Source: Psychrosphaera ytuae
GTDB lineage: Bacteria; Pseudomonadota; Gammaproteobacteria; Enterobacterales; Alteromonadaceae
Length of the DNA stretch: 64,000 nucleotides
Assembly: GCF_017638545.1 (NCBI RefSeq)
Contig: NZ_CP072110.1
Span: 1,736,001-1,800,000, forward strand
Direction: 5' to 3'
Shown: positions 8,248 to 16,835 of the stretch, in pieces
Layout: each line of letters opens with the position of its first letter
How positions within the stretch are numbered: position 1 is the stretch's first letter
Notes under the pieces: model-generated
Told to the model about the DNA's origin: nothing
Databases searched by the model: none
What the model saw: only the letters and a program-made list of their open reading frames with translations
Program-made: the position numbers and the translations under genes

Positions 8248-9609
8248 TTAAGCATTCGCGACGCGTTGTTTGTATTTACGGGCTTGCTCTCGTTCTTCTT
8301 GACTGATTTCTTCAATCTCGACAGAGCGACGGCACATCAAAAATAACGTTTTGATGTAAGCAACTAACAATACGGAATAAAGTGCCGCATATATCACAAA
8401 TGAAAACCCAACATGCTCAGGAGGTAATTGGGTTACGGCATCTGAAGTTTTTAACACACCTGATACTAAATACGGCTGACGGCCTACTTCCGTCACATAC
8501 CAACCAGCAAGGGTTGCTATCCAGCCGCTAAACGTCATCCAGACCAACCCTTTTTTAAGGTAATCAGGTAGCTCTTTACGAGTTATTATCTGAGCGCTCG
8601 ACCACCATGCGACCAATAACATCAATATTCCCAGGCCAACCATAACTCTAAAGCTATAAAAAACCGGAGCAACGGGCGGATGTTCGCCAACAAATTCATT
8701 TAGCCCTTTGATCTCGCCGTCCAAGTCATGAGTCAGAATGAAGCTCGCGCCTTTAGGAATACCAATTTCGAAATGGTTAGTGCGATTAACTTCATCTGGG
8801 ATAGCAAATAACAACAACGGAGCGCCCTGCTCAGTCTCCCAAACACCTTCCATTGCTGCGATTTTTTGAGGTTGATGCTTGAGAGTATTTAAGCCGTGTA
8901 AATCACCGACAAATATTTGAATTGGGATTAAAACGGCCGCCGCAAATACCGCTGTTTTTAGGGCTAGCTGCGGGGCTAATTTGTCGTCGCCTTTTAACAT
9001 CCGATACGCAGATAAGCCCGCAATCAAAAAGCTCGCAGTCAGGCCTGAAGCCAACAACATATGACCGAGTCGATATGGGAATGATGGGTTAAAAATGATC
9101 GCACTCCAGTCCTTGGCATACACTACACCATCAATGATTTCGTGACCTTGTGGGGTCTGCATCCAGCTATTGAGAGACAATATCCAAAACGCTGAAATTG
9201 TCGTCCCCACAGCGACAATAAGTGCTGACAATGTATGCAACCAAGACGGCACGCGGTTAATGCCAAACAACATGATACCTAAAAAGGTGGCCTCCAAGAA
9301 AAATGCAGTAAGAACTTCGTATCCCAGTAGCGGGCCAGCAACGTTACCGACCTTTTCCATAAAGCCTGGCCAATTAGTCCCAAACTGAAACGACATGGTG
9401 ACGCCACTGACTACACCGAGGGCAAAAGTCAATGCAAATACCCGAACCCAAAAACGATAAATCCGCATCCAAACAGGATGGCCACTCAAGTCATGGCGCA
9501 ACTTAAAGTAAAACAAAAACCAGCCCAACGCGATGGTGATGGTCGGAAACAAAATATGGAAGCTGATATTGAGCGCAAACTGCAAGCGCGACAGCAAAAA
9601 GACGTCCAT
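8248..9609 (-). CDS. cydA: bd-type quinol oxidase subunit I
   Basis: A 453-residue membrane protein. It carries the N-terminal high-spin haem region with His18 (NISFHILFPT), a second His near residue 185 (RLGHMLLASG), and the conserved GWYVTEVGRQPY motif. It oxidises ubiquinol and reduces oxygen to water without pumping protons, giving respiration at low oxygen or when haem-copper oxidases are blocked. The Q-loop region is short, as in the CioA/short-Q-loop group, so it may form a bd enzyme that lacks typical haem d spectra. It lies 45 bases downstream of the GbsR-like regulator and leads directly into subunit II. Confidence 0.95.
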   Translation of the reverse strand: MDVFLLSRLQFALNISFHILFPTITIALGWFLFYFKLRHDLSGHPVWMRIYRFWVRVFALTFALGVVSGVTMSFQFGTNWPGFMEKVGNVAGPLLGYEVLTAFFLEATFLGIMLFGINRVPSWLHTLSALIVAVGTTISAFWILSLNSWMQTPQGHEIIDGVVYAKDWSAIIFNPSFPYRLGHMLLASGLTASFLIAGLSAYRMLKGDDKLAPQLALKTAVFAAAVLIPIQIFVGDLHGLNTLKHQPQKIAAMEGVWETEQGAPLLLFAIPDEVNRTNHFEIGIPKGASFILTHDLDGEIKGLNEFVGEHPPVAPVFYSFRVMVGLGILMLLVAWWSSAQIITRKELPDYLKKGLVWMTFSGWIATLAGWYVTEVGRQPYLVSGVLKTSDAVTQLPPEHVGFSFVIYAALYSVLLVAYIKTLFLMCRRSVEIEEISQEEREQARKYKQRVANA

Positions 9610-9654
9610 CTTAACTCCTTAGTGTTTAGTTAAGTTGCGGATTTTATGAGAATA

Positions 9655-10218
9655 CTATTTATCGTTAGCGACTGATTTACCTGGCATCATTTTGTCTTTA
9701 AGTTCTAAAACTTTTCCTACTCCAGAGCCTAATCGCATTAATGTATTGAGTTTGTCAGGACCTAGGTGCTGTAACTCTTGTGACCAAGTGGTGACGTTTT
9801 CTAACAAATCGTGGATTTCAGTAAGCGTCTTTTGAGCTGCTACTTCTTGCTGGTTATCCGGTTGATCTAACAATAAGTCACGTAACAAACTCATGGTAGG
9901 GTCAATTTCACGCTTGCGTCGTTCTTCAAAGACTCGGTTTGCCAACTGCCAAATATCACCTGCGGGCACAAAAAACTCTTTGCGCTCACCCGGAACCGTG
10001 TGCAGTTTAACGAGTCGCCATGACTGTAACTCTTTTAACCCCATGCTGACATTTCCACGCGATATATTAAGGGCGTCTGCGATCTCTTGAGCCGACAATG
10101 GCTCATCGTGCAACACTATCAACGCCAACATTTGCCCTACAGTTCGATTGAACCCCCAACGCGATCCCATTTCGCCAAAATGCATAACGGCTGAAGTAAC
10201 CATTGAAGACATTTGCAT
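9655..10218 (-). CDS. GbsR/MarR-family transcriptional regulator
   Basis: A 187-residue winged-helix regulator of the GbsR type: SAQEIADALNISRGNVSMGLKEL is the recognition helix-turn-helix at about residues 43-66, followed by a wing (VPGERKEFFVPAG) and a helical dimerisation tail. ATG at 10218 is chosen because GAGG lies six bases upstream; an upstream in-frame TTG at 10230 has no such site. It is the first gene of the regulator-cydA-cydB operon and so probably controls that operon and itself, most likely through the palindrome at 10238-10265. The inducing signal is unknown. Confidence 0.88.
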   Translation of the reverse strand: MQMSSMVTSAVMHFGEMGSRWGFNRTVGQMLALIVLHDEPLSAQEIADALNISRGNVSMGLKELQSWRLVKLHTVPGERKEFFVPAGDIWQLANRVFEERRKREIDPTMSLLRDLLLDQPDNQQEVAAQKTLTEIHDLLENVTTWSQELQHLGPDKLNTLMRLGSGVGKVLELKDKMMPGKSVANDK

Positions 10219-10237
10219 ACTACACCTCAAAACATTT

Positions 10238-10265
10238 TAAACTTTCAGTATTTTCTGAAAGTTTA
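10238..10265 (-). promoter_or_regulatory. Operator-like palindrome of the oxidase operon
   Basis: Perfect 11-bp arms TAAACTTTCAG and CTGAAAGTTTA separated by six bases (TATTTT). It lies 20-47 bases upstream of the regulator start. The spacer and inner arm on the minus strand include AATACT, a plausible -10 element, so a bound repressor would cover the promoter. Assignment as the GbsR-type protein's own operator is inferred from position and symmetry. Confidence 0.7.
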
Positions 10266-10274
10266 GATCTCATT

Positions 10275-10288
10275 TTGATTCAGATCAA
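10275..10288. promoter_or_regulatory. FNR/ANR box
   Basis: TTGATTCAGATCAA is a perfect match to the TTGAT-N4-ATCAA consensus. Its centre (10281.5) is 41.5 bases from a start site expected near 10240, the class II activator position for the minus-strand oxidase operon. This fits known oxygen-limited induction of bd oxidases. Confidence 0.8.
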
Positions 10289-10416
10289 TCCTTTTTGTCT
10301 TTGTCATTTATTTTTCATATTGTGGTTACACACTTACGTTATTAACTCTCTTGTTAAACCGAGCCAGAACTTGAGGACTTAAGTTTGGAAATAAAAACTA
10401 AGATGTAAGAAATCAG

Positions 10417-10494
10417 GAACAATTACTAAGAACAATTACTAAGAACAATTACTAAGAACAATTACTAAGAACAATTACTAAGAACAAGCTCTAG
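10417..10494 (+). repeat. 13-bp tandem repeat in front of glpQ-like gene
   Basis: Five exact copies of GAACAATTACTAA (10417-10429, 10430-10442, 10443-10455, 10456-10468, 10469-10481), then a sixth degenerate copy starting GAACAAGCTC (10482-10494). A seventh partial GAACAA leads straight into the GTG start at 10503. The unit is not a multiple of three and is non-coding; its end supplies the AGGA ribosome-binding site. Confidence 0.95.
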
Positions 10495-10502
10495 GAACAA
10501 AA

Positions 10503-11717
10503 GTGACCACAAAAAATCCAACAACGACACTACTCGCTATCTTAGTGCCAATAACAGTATTGATGTTCAGCTCTTATGCTCAAGCCTTAAAGTCAAAATC
10601 AAAGTCAAATCCAGAGCGCATCGTTAACTTGATTCATTCAATGCCAAACAGTGAACTCAAAGAACAATTACTGGCATGTAAAAATAAGCCTTTGTCTCCA
10701 CACCCTTTTTCGATAGGGCATAGAGGCGCGCCGTTGTTTTTGCCAGAACACACCCAACAAAGTTATGAGGCGGGCTTTAGAATGGGTGCGGCAACACTAG
10801 AATGTGATGTGACGTTTACTAAAGATAAACAGCTCGTGTGTCGGCATTCACAGTGTGACTTACACACGACGACCAACATATTACAAACACCACTTGCCAA
10901 GTCTTGTCGGCAGTCATTTAGCGCCGCAACTGAGCTAAATGATGCAAATGCTCAATGCTGCACAACTGATATTACTCTCGATGAGTTTTTGTCGTTACAA
11001 GGGCGTATGGACAAGGTTAACCTTAGAGCCAAAAGCATTAGTGAATACTTAATAGATTCACCTCAAGGTAAAGTGTTGAGCCACCAGCAGAGTATTGAGT
11101 TGTTCAAAAATCTAGGTGTAATGATGACACCTGAGCTTAAACAAGCGATACACAAACCAGCTTGGTTTTCGCAGTCTGCTTATGCAAAACAAATGATTGA
11201 AGAGTATTTAAAAGCCAACGTGCCATTATCTGATATATGGCCACAATCTTTCCACCTAGAAGACGTGCAATTTTGGTTGCACGAATACCCACAAATTCGT
11301 CAACAAATCATTTATTTAGACGGTCGTTATGAGCAAACTAATTTTGATCATAACGACCCTACCACTTGGTCTCCAAGTATGACGTCATTAAAAGAAATGG
11401 GGCTGAGTATCATTGCACCACCCATTTGGATGTTGCTCTCTCAAGAACAAACGCCCAAAGGCATTAAAATAGTCCCATCAGAATATGCTAAACAAGCCAA
11501 AGCCGCTGGTTTATCTATTATAACTTGGTCACTTGAACGCTCTGGCCCACTCTCTAAAGGTGGTGGTTGGTATTACAAATCTATCAATCCAGCTCTCAAG
11601 TATGACGGCCAAGTGTTTGATATTTTGGAAGTCCTAGCTAAAGATATAGGTGTCAAAGCGGTGTTTAGTGATTGGCCCGCCACCACAACCTATTACGCTA
11701 ATTGCAGATTGAATTAA
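10503..11717 (+). CDS. Exported glycerophosphodiester phosphodiesterase
   Basis: A 404-residue GDPD-fold protein with a signal peptide (hydrophobic residues 8-27, cleavage near AQA). The catalytic core is clear: His73-Arg74 in IGHRGAP, Glu82 in LPEHT, Glu100 and Asp102 in TLECDVT, and His115. It would release glycerol 3-phosphate and an alcohol from phospholipid head groups in the periplasm. It is longer than E. coli GlpQ (358) and rich in cysteines (about eight), suggesting disulphides. GTG start, with AGGA six bases upstream supplied by the end of the tandem repeat. A cytoplasmic GDPD lies at 30.2 kb. Confidence 0.9.
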   Translation: MTTKNPTTTLLAILVPITVLMFSSYAQALKSKSKSNPERIVNLIHSMPNSELKEQLLACKNKPLSPHPFSIGHRGAPLFLPEHTQQSYEAGFRMGAATLECDVTFTKDKQLVCRHSQCDLHTTTNILQTPLAKSCRQSFSAATELNDANAQCCTTDITLDEFLSLQGRMDKVNLRAKSISEYLIDSPQGKVLSHQQSIELFKNLGVMMTPELKQAIHKPAWFSQSAYAKQMIEEYLKANVPLSDIWPQSFHLEDVQFWLHEYPQIRQQIIYLDGRYEQTNFDHNDPTTWSPSMTSLKEMGLSIIAPPIWMLLSQEQTPKGIKIVPSEYAKQAKAAGLSIITWSLERSGPLSKGGGWYYKSINPALKYDGQVFDILEVLAKDIGVKAVFSDWPATTTYYANCRLN

Positions 11718-11861
11718 AAAACCAATTTGAGTCGCTTTGTCGTTACTATCAATTTGGCATAATTTAGAGTGAACCGTTATTTTCAGGCCTTCAGCTGTTT
11801 CGTTAACATACCGCCCCTTTTTTTGAAGAGTCATTCATTAGACCTTGTTTAGGAGCTTTAA

Positions 11862-14408
11862 ATGAAACTGCGTTTACGCCAAACGAATTCTCGTAACAAC
11901 TCTACTTTTTTGATCAGTGCAGCCGTCACAGCCGCACTTGGCATTTCTCATAACGCAATTGCAGCGGAAACTGAACAAACTCCCAAACTTCAAGATGTAG
12001 AAGTCATTTCAGTCACTGGTACGCGTCGCAGTTTACGCACTGTTGCCGAGAGTACAGTACCGGTCGACGTCATTACGAGCGAGTCGATGACAAGTACTGG
12101 GCAATTAGAAATATCTCAAGTGCTTAATGCGTTAGTACCCAGCTTTAACTACCCAAGTGCAACATTGGCAGATGGCACTGACCATGCTCGTCCTGCTGTT
12201 TTACGTGGCTTGGCACCAGATCACACCCTAGTTTTGATCAATGGTAAACGTCGTCATTCAGGTGCACTTTTAAATTTAGGTGGAACCGTAGGTCGTGGTT
12301 CTACAGCCGTTGACTTAAACATGATACCAACGTCTGCCATCAAGCGTGTTGAAGTACTTCGCGATGGTGCAGCTGCTCAGTACGGATCTGATGCCATTGC
12401 GGGCGTCATTAATATCGTGTTAAAAGACGCAAACCAAGGTGGCAGTGTTAGCCTGACATACGGCGAATACGACACACAAATGGCAGGCTCACCTCAATTG
12501 TTGGACACCTTCATCAACGACGAAGGTAATTTAGGTTTCACAAAAGGTGATGACCGTTCGATCAATGACGGTGGCACGCGTACTTTGAGTGCCAACTCTG
12601 GCTATGCATTAGCTGATGATGGTTTTGTTAATGTGTCACTGGAAATCCGTAATAACGAACCGACAAACCGATCAGGCATCGATGAGCGCGAACAATATGC
12701 TCGAGATGAAAACGGCCAACTCGACCCACGAGAACTGACCTTTGACCGCTATAATCACCGTTTTGGTAAAGCAGACATCGAAGACTTTGCAGTGTTTTAC
12801 AACGCTGGCTACGAGCTCGAAAACAACAAGCGCTTATATTCGTTTGGTAGCTTTTCGAAACGCGAAGGCAACTCGGGCGGCTTTTACCGTCGTGCGAAAG
12901 ACTCGCGTAATGTCAGTTCCATTTACCCAAATGGCTTTTTACCGCAAATCGTTACCGATGTTGAAGACCAGTCGTTTGCAATTGGCCTTGAAGGTGAAAC
13001 CAATCAATGGACTTGGGATATCAGCACTAACTATGGCCGAAATGACTTTGGCTTCGGCGTCACAAACAGCTTAAACACTTCATTGGGCAGTAATAGTCCT
13101 ACCGACTTTGACAACGGTGCCTTGATTTATGAGCAGTGGCTGTTAAACGCCGATGCTAGCAATGTGTTTGATTTAGGTCTACCTGATGATGTCTATGTGA
13201 CAATAGGCGCTGAGTACCGCCGAGAAAACTATAAAATTGAAGCAGGTGAAGAAGCGTCTTATATCACCAAGCTAGATGCAGATGGCAATCCAGTTGCCGC
13301 CGGTGGAGCTCAAGTTTTATCTGGTTTTTCTCCTGATAGTGCGACAAACCAGTCACGTAACAACATCGCCTTGTTCGCTGAATTTGATACATATCTAACT
13401 GACGATTGGAACCTAGTATTAGCAGGTCGATTTGAAGATTACAGTGACTTTGGTAGCACGTTTACTAGCAAACTTGCGACTCGCTATATCATCTCGGATG
13501 ACTTTAGTCTTCGCGGTGCAATCAGTACGGGCTTTAGAGCACCGTCTTTAGCACAAACGTCTTACAAATCCATTAGTACTGTATTTGAAAATGGCGTGCC
13601 AAGTGAAGTCGGTTTGTTCCCTGTTAACGAGCCGGCAGCTGTAGCATTAGGCGCTCGTCAACTTGAACCAGAAGAGTCAGTTAACCTCACGGCCGGTTTT
13701 ATCTATACTCAAGGTGACTTTAGCTTGACCTTTGATGCGTATCGAATTGACATCGATGACCGTATTGTATTGTCTGAAAACCTCAGAGGCGATGCAGTTG
13801 AAGCTATCTTGCAACAAGCCGGTGAGTTTAATACCCAAAGTGTGCGCTACTTCACTAATGCGATTGATTCGACGACCAAAGGTCTAGATATTGTCGCGAC
13901 GTATCGAGTCGATTTAGCAGACTTTGGTGGTCTTAATTTAAGCGCCGCTGCCAACATTAACGACACCGAAGTGACTCACGTAAAAGAAAACCCTGCCGAG
14001 TTGGCCGCATTAGGTGATAGCTATCAATATTTTGCCCGTCGAGAAGTATCTCGATTTGAGCAAGGTACACCGGATGACAAGCTTAACCTATCTGCGACCT
14101 GGATTCTAAACGAGTGGACCACCAGCCTACGCGTAAGCCGTTATGGTGAAGTACAAGACGTCTCGAGTAACCCAACCAATGACGAAGTCATCGCTGCCAA
14201 ATGGATTACGGACTTAGAGGTTGCGTATCAACCTAACGCCTCGTGGAAATTTGCGTTGGGCGCGAACAACTTATTTGATCAATACCCACAAGATACCGTA
14301 AGCAACATTGGCTTTAGTAACTTTAACCAAATCTTTACCTATAGTGCGTTTACGCCATATAGCTTAGATGGTCGTTTTGTTTACGGTAACATCAGCTATC
14401 GCTTTTAA
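11862..14408 (+). CDS. TonB-dependent outer-membrane receptor
   Basis: An 848-residue protein: signal peptide (residues 1-34, ending AIAA), a VEVISVTGTRR region that resembles a TonB box, a plug domain (residues about 50-180, with VLRDGAAAQYGSDAIAGVINIVLKD), and a 22-strand-type barrel ending in the outer-membrane C-terminal signature YRF. Such receptors import siderophores, vitamin B12, oligosaccharides or peptides using TonB energy. Nothing in the plug or neighbours fixes the substrate; the upstream exported phosphodiesterase is suggestive at most. No B12 riboswitch or other RNA element was recognised in the 144-base leader. Ribosome-binding site AGGAG lies eight bases upstream. Confidence 0.92.
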   Translation: MKLRLRQTNSRNNSTFLISAAVTAALGISHNAIAAETEQTPKLQDVEVISVTGTRRSLRTVAESTVPVDVITSESMTSTGQLEISQVLNALVPSFNYPSATLADGTDHARPAVLRGLAPDHTLVLINGKRRHSGALLNLGGTVGRGSTAVDLNMIPTSAIKRVEVLRDGAAAQYGSDAIAGVINIVLKDANQGGSVSLTYGEYDTQMAGSPQLLDTFINDEGNLGFTKGDDRSINDGGTRTLSANSGYALADDGFVNVSLEIRNNEPTNRSGIDEREQYARDENGQLDPRELTFDRYNHRFGKADIEDFAVFYNAGYELENNKRLYSFGSFSKREGNSGGFYRRAKDSRNVSSIYPNGFLPQIVTDVEDQSFAIGLEGETNQWTWDISTNYGRNDFGFGVTNSLNTSLGSNSPTDFDNGALIYEQWLLNADASNVFDLGLPDDVYVTIGAEYRRENYKIEAGEEASYITKLDADGNPVAAGGAQVLSGFSPDSATNQSRNNIALFAEFDTYLTDDWNLVLAGRFEDYSDFGSTFTSKLATRYIISDDFSLRGAISTGFRAPSLAQTSYKSISTVFENGVPSEVGLFPVNEPAAVALGARQLEPEESVNLTAGFIYTQGDFSLTFDAYRIDIDDRIVLSENLRGDAVEAILQQAGEFNTQSVRYFTNAIDSTTKGLDIVATYRVDLADFGGLNLSAAANINDTEVTHVKENPAELAALGDSYQYFARREVSRFEQGTPDDKLNLSATWILNEWTTSLRVSRYGEVQDVSSNPTNDEVIAAKWITDLEVAYQPNASWKFALGANNLFDQYPQDTVSNIGFSNFNQIFTYSAFTPYSLDGRFVYGNISYRF

Positions 14409-14434
14409 GCTCGTTTAAACATAGATGAACACTC

Positions 14435-14470
14435 AAGCCCAACTCGGTTTTACCAGTTGGGCTTTGTTTT
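14435..14470 (+). terminator. Rho-independent terminator of the receptor gene
   Basis: Stem AAGCCCAACT (14435-14444) with AGTTGGGCTT (14455-14464), 10-base loop, followed by TGTTTT. Confidence 0.85.
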
Positions 14471-14564
14471 AATTGTTATAAAATGTAACTTCGTCTTTTT
14501 GCCGCTAACAAGACCTGCTAAATTATCCTCAGACATTTATCAATAACAATGATTTAGACACTAA

Positions 14565-15584
14565 ATGCAACTTTCACGACTTGGCGCATGCTTCGCTCTC
14601 CTTATCCTAGCCGTTGGCACTGCAATGCCGACCGAAGCCGTGGAAAGTGAACAACCTAATGGCACAAACGCCGAAGCCGCTCAAGAAACTAGCTCGTTTA
14701 CAGAAAAACTATCTGAATACGTCGATGTCGGTGATTGGCAAATTTCCATCGCCATGGGCCTGGGCAACAGAACCAGTCCACTATACGGAACACAAGATCA
14801 GCGATTATTAATTGTTCCAACCTTTAGCGTTTACGGTGAAAAGTTTTATTTCGACAATGGTAGTTTGGGCTATACCTTTACCGAAAACCAAACATATTCA
14901 GTCAGTTTGGTTACCGAGCTCAACCCAATTAATGCTCAGTATTTCGATATCCATCCTGCCAACTTAGTCCTAGGCAGTGAGGGTTTTGACAATAAAGTAC
15001 CCGTCAGACCTGCCTCCCCTTCTACAGACGAAGGCGCAATACCTCCAGGTTTGAGTGACTTTGATTGGGAAGCTTTTTTTGGCATAAATCAGCCCGAACG
15101 TATCAGCGTCGAAAAGCCCGACTGGTCCATTGATGGGGGTGTTCGTTTTAGTTGGTTTATCTCAGATCACCAGCTACTAACGGCACAACTGTTTAGAGAC
15201 ATCAGCGGGGTCCACTATGGTCACCGTCTTGAATTAGAATGGAGCGAAACACTACCACTAACCGTATCTGAACAATACCGTCAATCCCTTCTAGACGACT
15301 GGACCGTTCAGTTACGCGTTGGATTGAGTATTTATGACCAAAAATCCACTCAGTATTACTTTGGATTAGACCGTCGCCACACCGACAACCCCGATTATCA
15401 TTACTACACCGGCCAAAGTATTAACCCGCATTTTTCTGTATTTTTGACCCGTCCGCTGGCAGAGAACTGGCGAGCCGTCGCCTTTTTTAAATATCTGCAA
15501 TTACACAACGAAATATACCAAAGTCCTAGAACGGAAGACCGAGCTATCACCACATATTTTATAGGGATGGCATATGACTTCTAA
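14565..15584 (+). CDS. MipA/OmpV family outer-membrane protein
   Basis: A 339-residue protein with a signal peptide (about residues 1-25) and an OmpV/MipA beta-barrel: GDWQISIAMGLGNRTSPLYGTQDQ near the start, repeated amphipathic strands, and a C-terminal strand ending in Phe (FIGMAYDF). E. coli MipA scaffolds murein enzymes; OmpV relatives are porin-like, and several relatives are induced by antimicrobial agents. It overlaps the next gene by 11 bases and heads a four-gene unit with a two-component system, so it is likely an output or sensory partner of that system. Confidence 0.88.
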   Translation: MQLSRLGACFALLILAVGTAMPTEAVESEQPNGTNAEAAQETSSFTEKLSEYVDVGDWQISIAMGLGNRTSPLYGTQDQRLLIVPTFSVYGEKFYFDNGSLGYTFTENQTYSVSLVTELNPINAQYFDIHPANLVLGSEGFDNKVPVRPASPSTDEGAIPPGLSDFDWEAFFGINQPERISVEKPDWSIDGGVRFSWFISDHQLLTAQLFRDISGVHYGHRLELEWSETLPLTVSEQYRQSLLDDWTVQLRVGLSIYDQKSTQYYFGLDRRHTDNPDYHYYTGQSINPHFSVFLTRPLAENWRAVAFFKYLQLHNEIYQSPRTEDRAITTYFIGMAYDF

Positions 15585-16083
15585 AGGATTAGGCAATATC
15601 TTGTATAAATGGATTTTGACACTGCTTGTGGTTGTTTGTAGTACAAAGACGTATGCGTCAATGCAATCAGAACTAGTGCAAAACAGCGTAAGATTAGCGT
15701 TAAGCATGAAGGTTAGCGCAACAAAGTCAAACGAAAATAGTGAGTTACAGTCACAGCGGTTGTTAATGTCGAAAAGTGGGTTTTCGATCAAACCGATCAA
15801 CTGTTTGACTACTTATCCCGACCAGGCATGCCAAATGAATATTAAGGTCACGTTACCAGAGGACTTGATTGCCACACCCGTTTGTCTTTATCAAAACGGC
15901 CAGCGCCTCAAGTGCTGGGTTCCCGTTGATCGATTTACCTTTGACGCCGAGGTAAATATCAAAAACCGTGATGTATTTGAGTTAAAAGACTTGGAATTAA
16001 TCAACTTTTATCGGCAGGAAGTAAAAGTCAGCGCTACTCAAAACAAGCGCCGCCGACTAAGACCTAGATGGAGTATTTTTTAA
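15574..16083 (+). CDS. DUF3019 domain protein
   Basis: A 169-residue protein with an N-terminal signal or anchor (residues 12-28, KTYA). The SIKPINCLTTYPDQACQMNIKVTL and CLYQNG..LKCW segments carry the four cysteines and aromatic pattern of DUF3019, an uncharacterised periplasmic family. The C-terminus is strikingly basic (NKRRRLRPRW). It overlaps mipA by 11 bases and the response regulator by one (TAATG), so all are translated together. Role unknown; a periplasmic accessory of the two-component system is inferred from position. Confidence 0.8.
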   Translation: MTSKGLGNILYKWILTLLVVVCSTKTYASMQSELVQNSVRLALSMKVSATKSNENSELQSQRLLMSKSGFSIKPINCLTTYPDQACQMNIKVTLPEDLIATPVCLYQNGQRLKCWVPVDRFTFDAEVNIKNRDVFELKDLELINFYRQEVKVSATQNKRRRLRPRWSIF

Positions 16084-16823
16084 TGAAAAAAATTGTATTA
16101 GTAGAAGACGATCCGAGACTCGCTCATTTAGTAAAAAGCTTTTTGCAACAGCACGGTTTTGATGTGACCTTGTTACAGTCTGGAGAAATGGCTGTACAGA
16201 CCATCAAAAGCATCAACCCAGACTTAGTCATTTTAGACATTATGTTGCCGAACAAAGATGGCTATACGATTTGTCGTGAAATAAAAGGGTTTTATACAAA
16301 TCCAGTTATATTTCTCACTGCCAAAGACAGTCCTATAGACCATGTAATGGGATTAGAGATTGGTGCAGATGACTATATTATAAAGCCCGTCGATCCCCAT
16401 GTACTCTTGGCCAGAATCCACGCGGTACAACGTCGTAACCAAACTTCTTCGACTGACTCTGCAGGCTCGACTAAAGAACTGGCCTTTGGGGTGTTCAATA
16501 TTAATCAATTGAGCCGAACGGTTACCATCGACAACTTTGCGATTGACCTGACTTCTCATGAGTTTGAGCTTCTTTGGTTATTAGCCAGTAACGCTGGTCA
16601 ACCATTGAGTCGCGAGCATATTCACCAAGTTATGATTGGTCGAGAATACGATGGCCTAGATAGAACTGTGGACGTTCGCGTGTCGCGTTTGCGCAAGAAA
16701 CTTTTTGACGATACCAAACAGCCGATGCGAATTGTAACGGTTTGGGGTAAAGGATATATGTTCAGCCCTAGCGCTTGGCAAACCCAATATTTGCCACACA
16801 TGACCAAAAATGCCGCAGGCTAG
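16083..16823 (+). CDS. OmpR-family response regulator
   Basis: A 246-residue regulator: receiver domain with acidic pocket Asp9/Asp10, phospho-acceptor Asp52 (LVILDIMLP) and Lys101 (DYIIKP), followed by a winged-helix DNA-binding domain (TSHEFELLWLLASNAGQPLSREHI... TVDVRVSRLRKKL). The start at 16083 overlaps the DUF3019 stop by one base; an upstream in-frame ATG at 16068 lies inside DUF3019 and is less likely. It is RstA-like in overall layout. It should receive phosphate from the kinase encoded 12 bases downstream and probably regulates this operon. Confidence 0.93.
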   Translation: MKKIVLVEDDPRLAHLVKSFLQQHGFDVTLLQSGEMAVQTIKSINPDLVILDIMLPNKDGYTICREIKGFYTNPVIFLTAKDSPIDHVMGLEIGADDYIIKPVDPHVLLARIHAVQRRNQTSSTDSAGSTKELAFGVFNINQLSRTVTIDNFAIDLTSHEFELLWLLASNAGQPLSREHIHQVMIGREYDGLDRTVDVRVSRLRKKLFDDTKQPMRIVTVWGKGYMFSPSAWQTQYLPHMTKNAAG

Positions 16824-16835
16824 GAAAACCATTCT

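Noticed and set aside
10417..10494. CRISPR array or replication iterons
   Set aside because: The 13-bp units abut with no spacers, and no cas or rep gene is nearby.
11718..11861. Cobalamin riboswitch in front of the TonB receptor
   Set aside because: The 144-base leader is too short and lacks a recognisable B12-box or conserved stem pattern.
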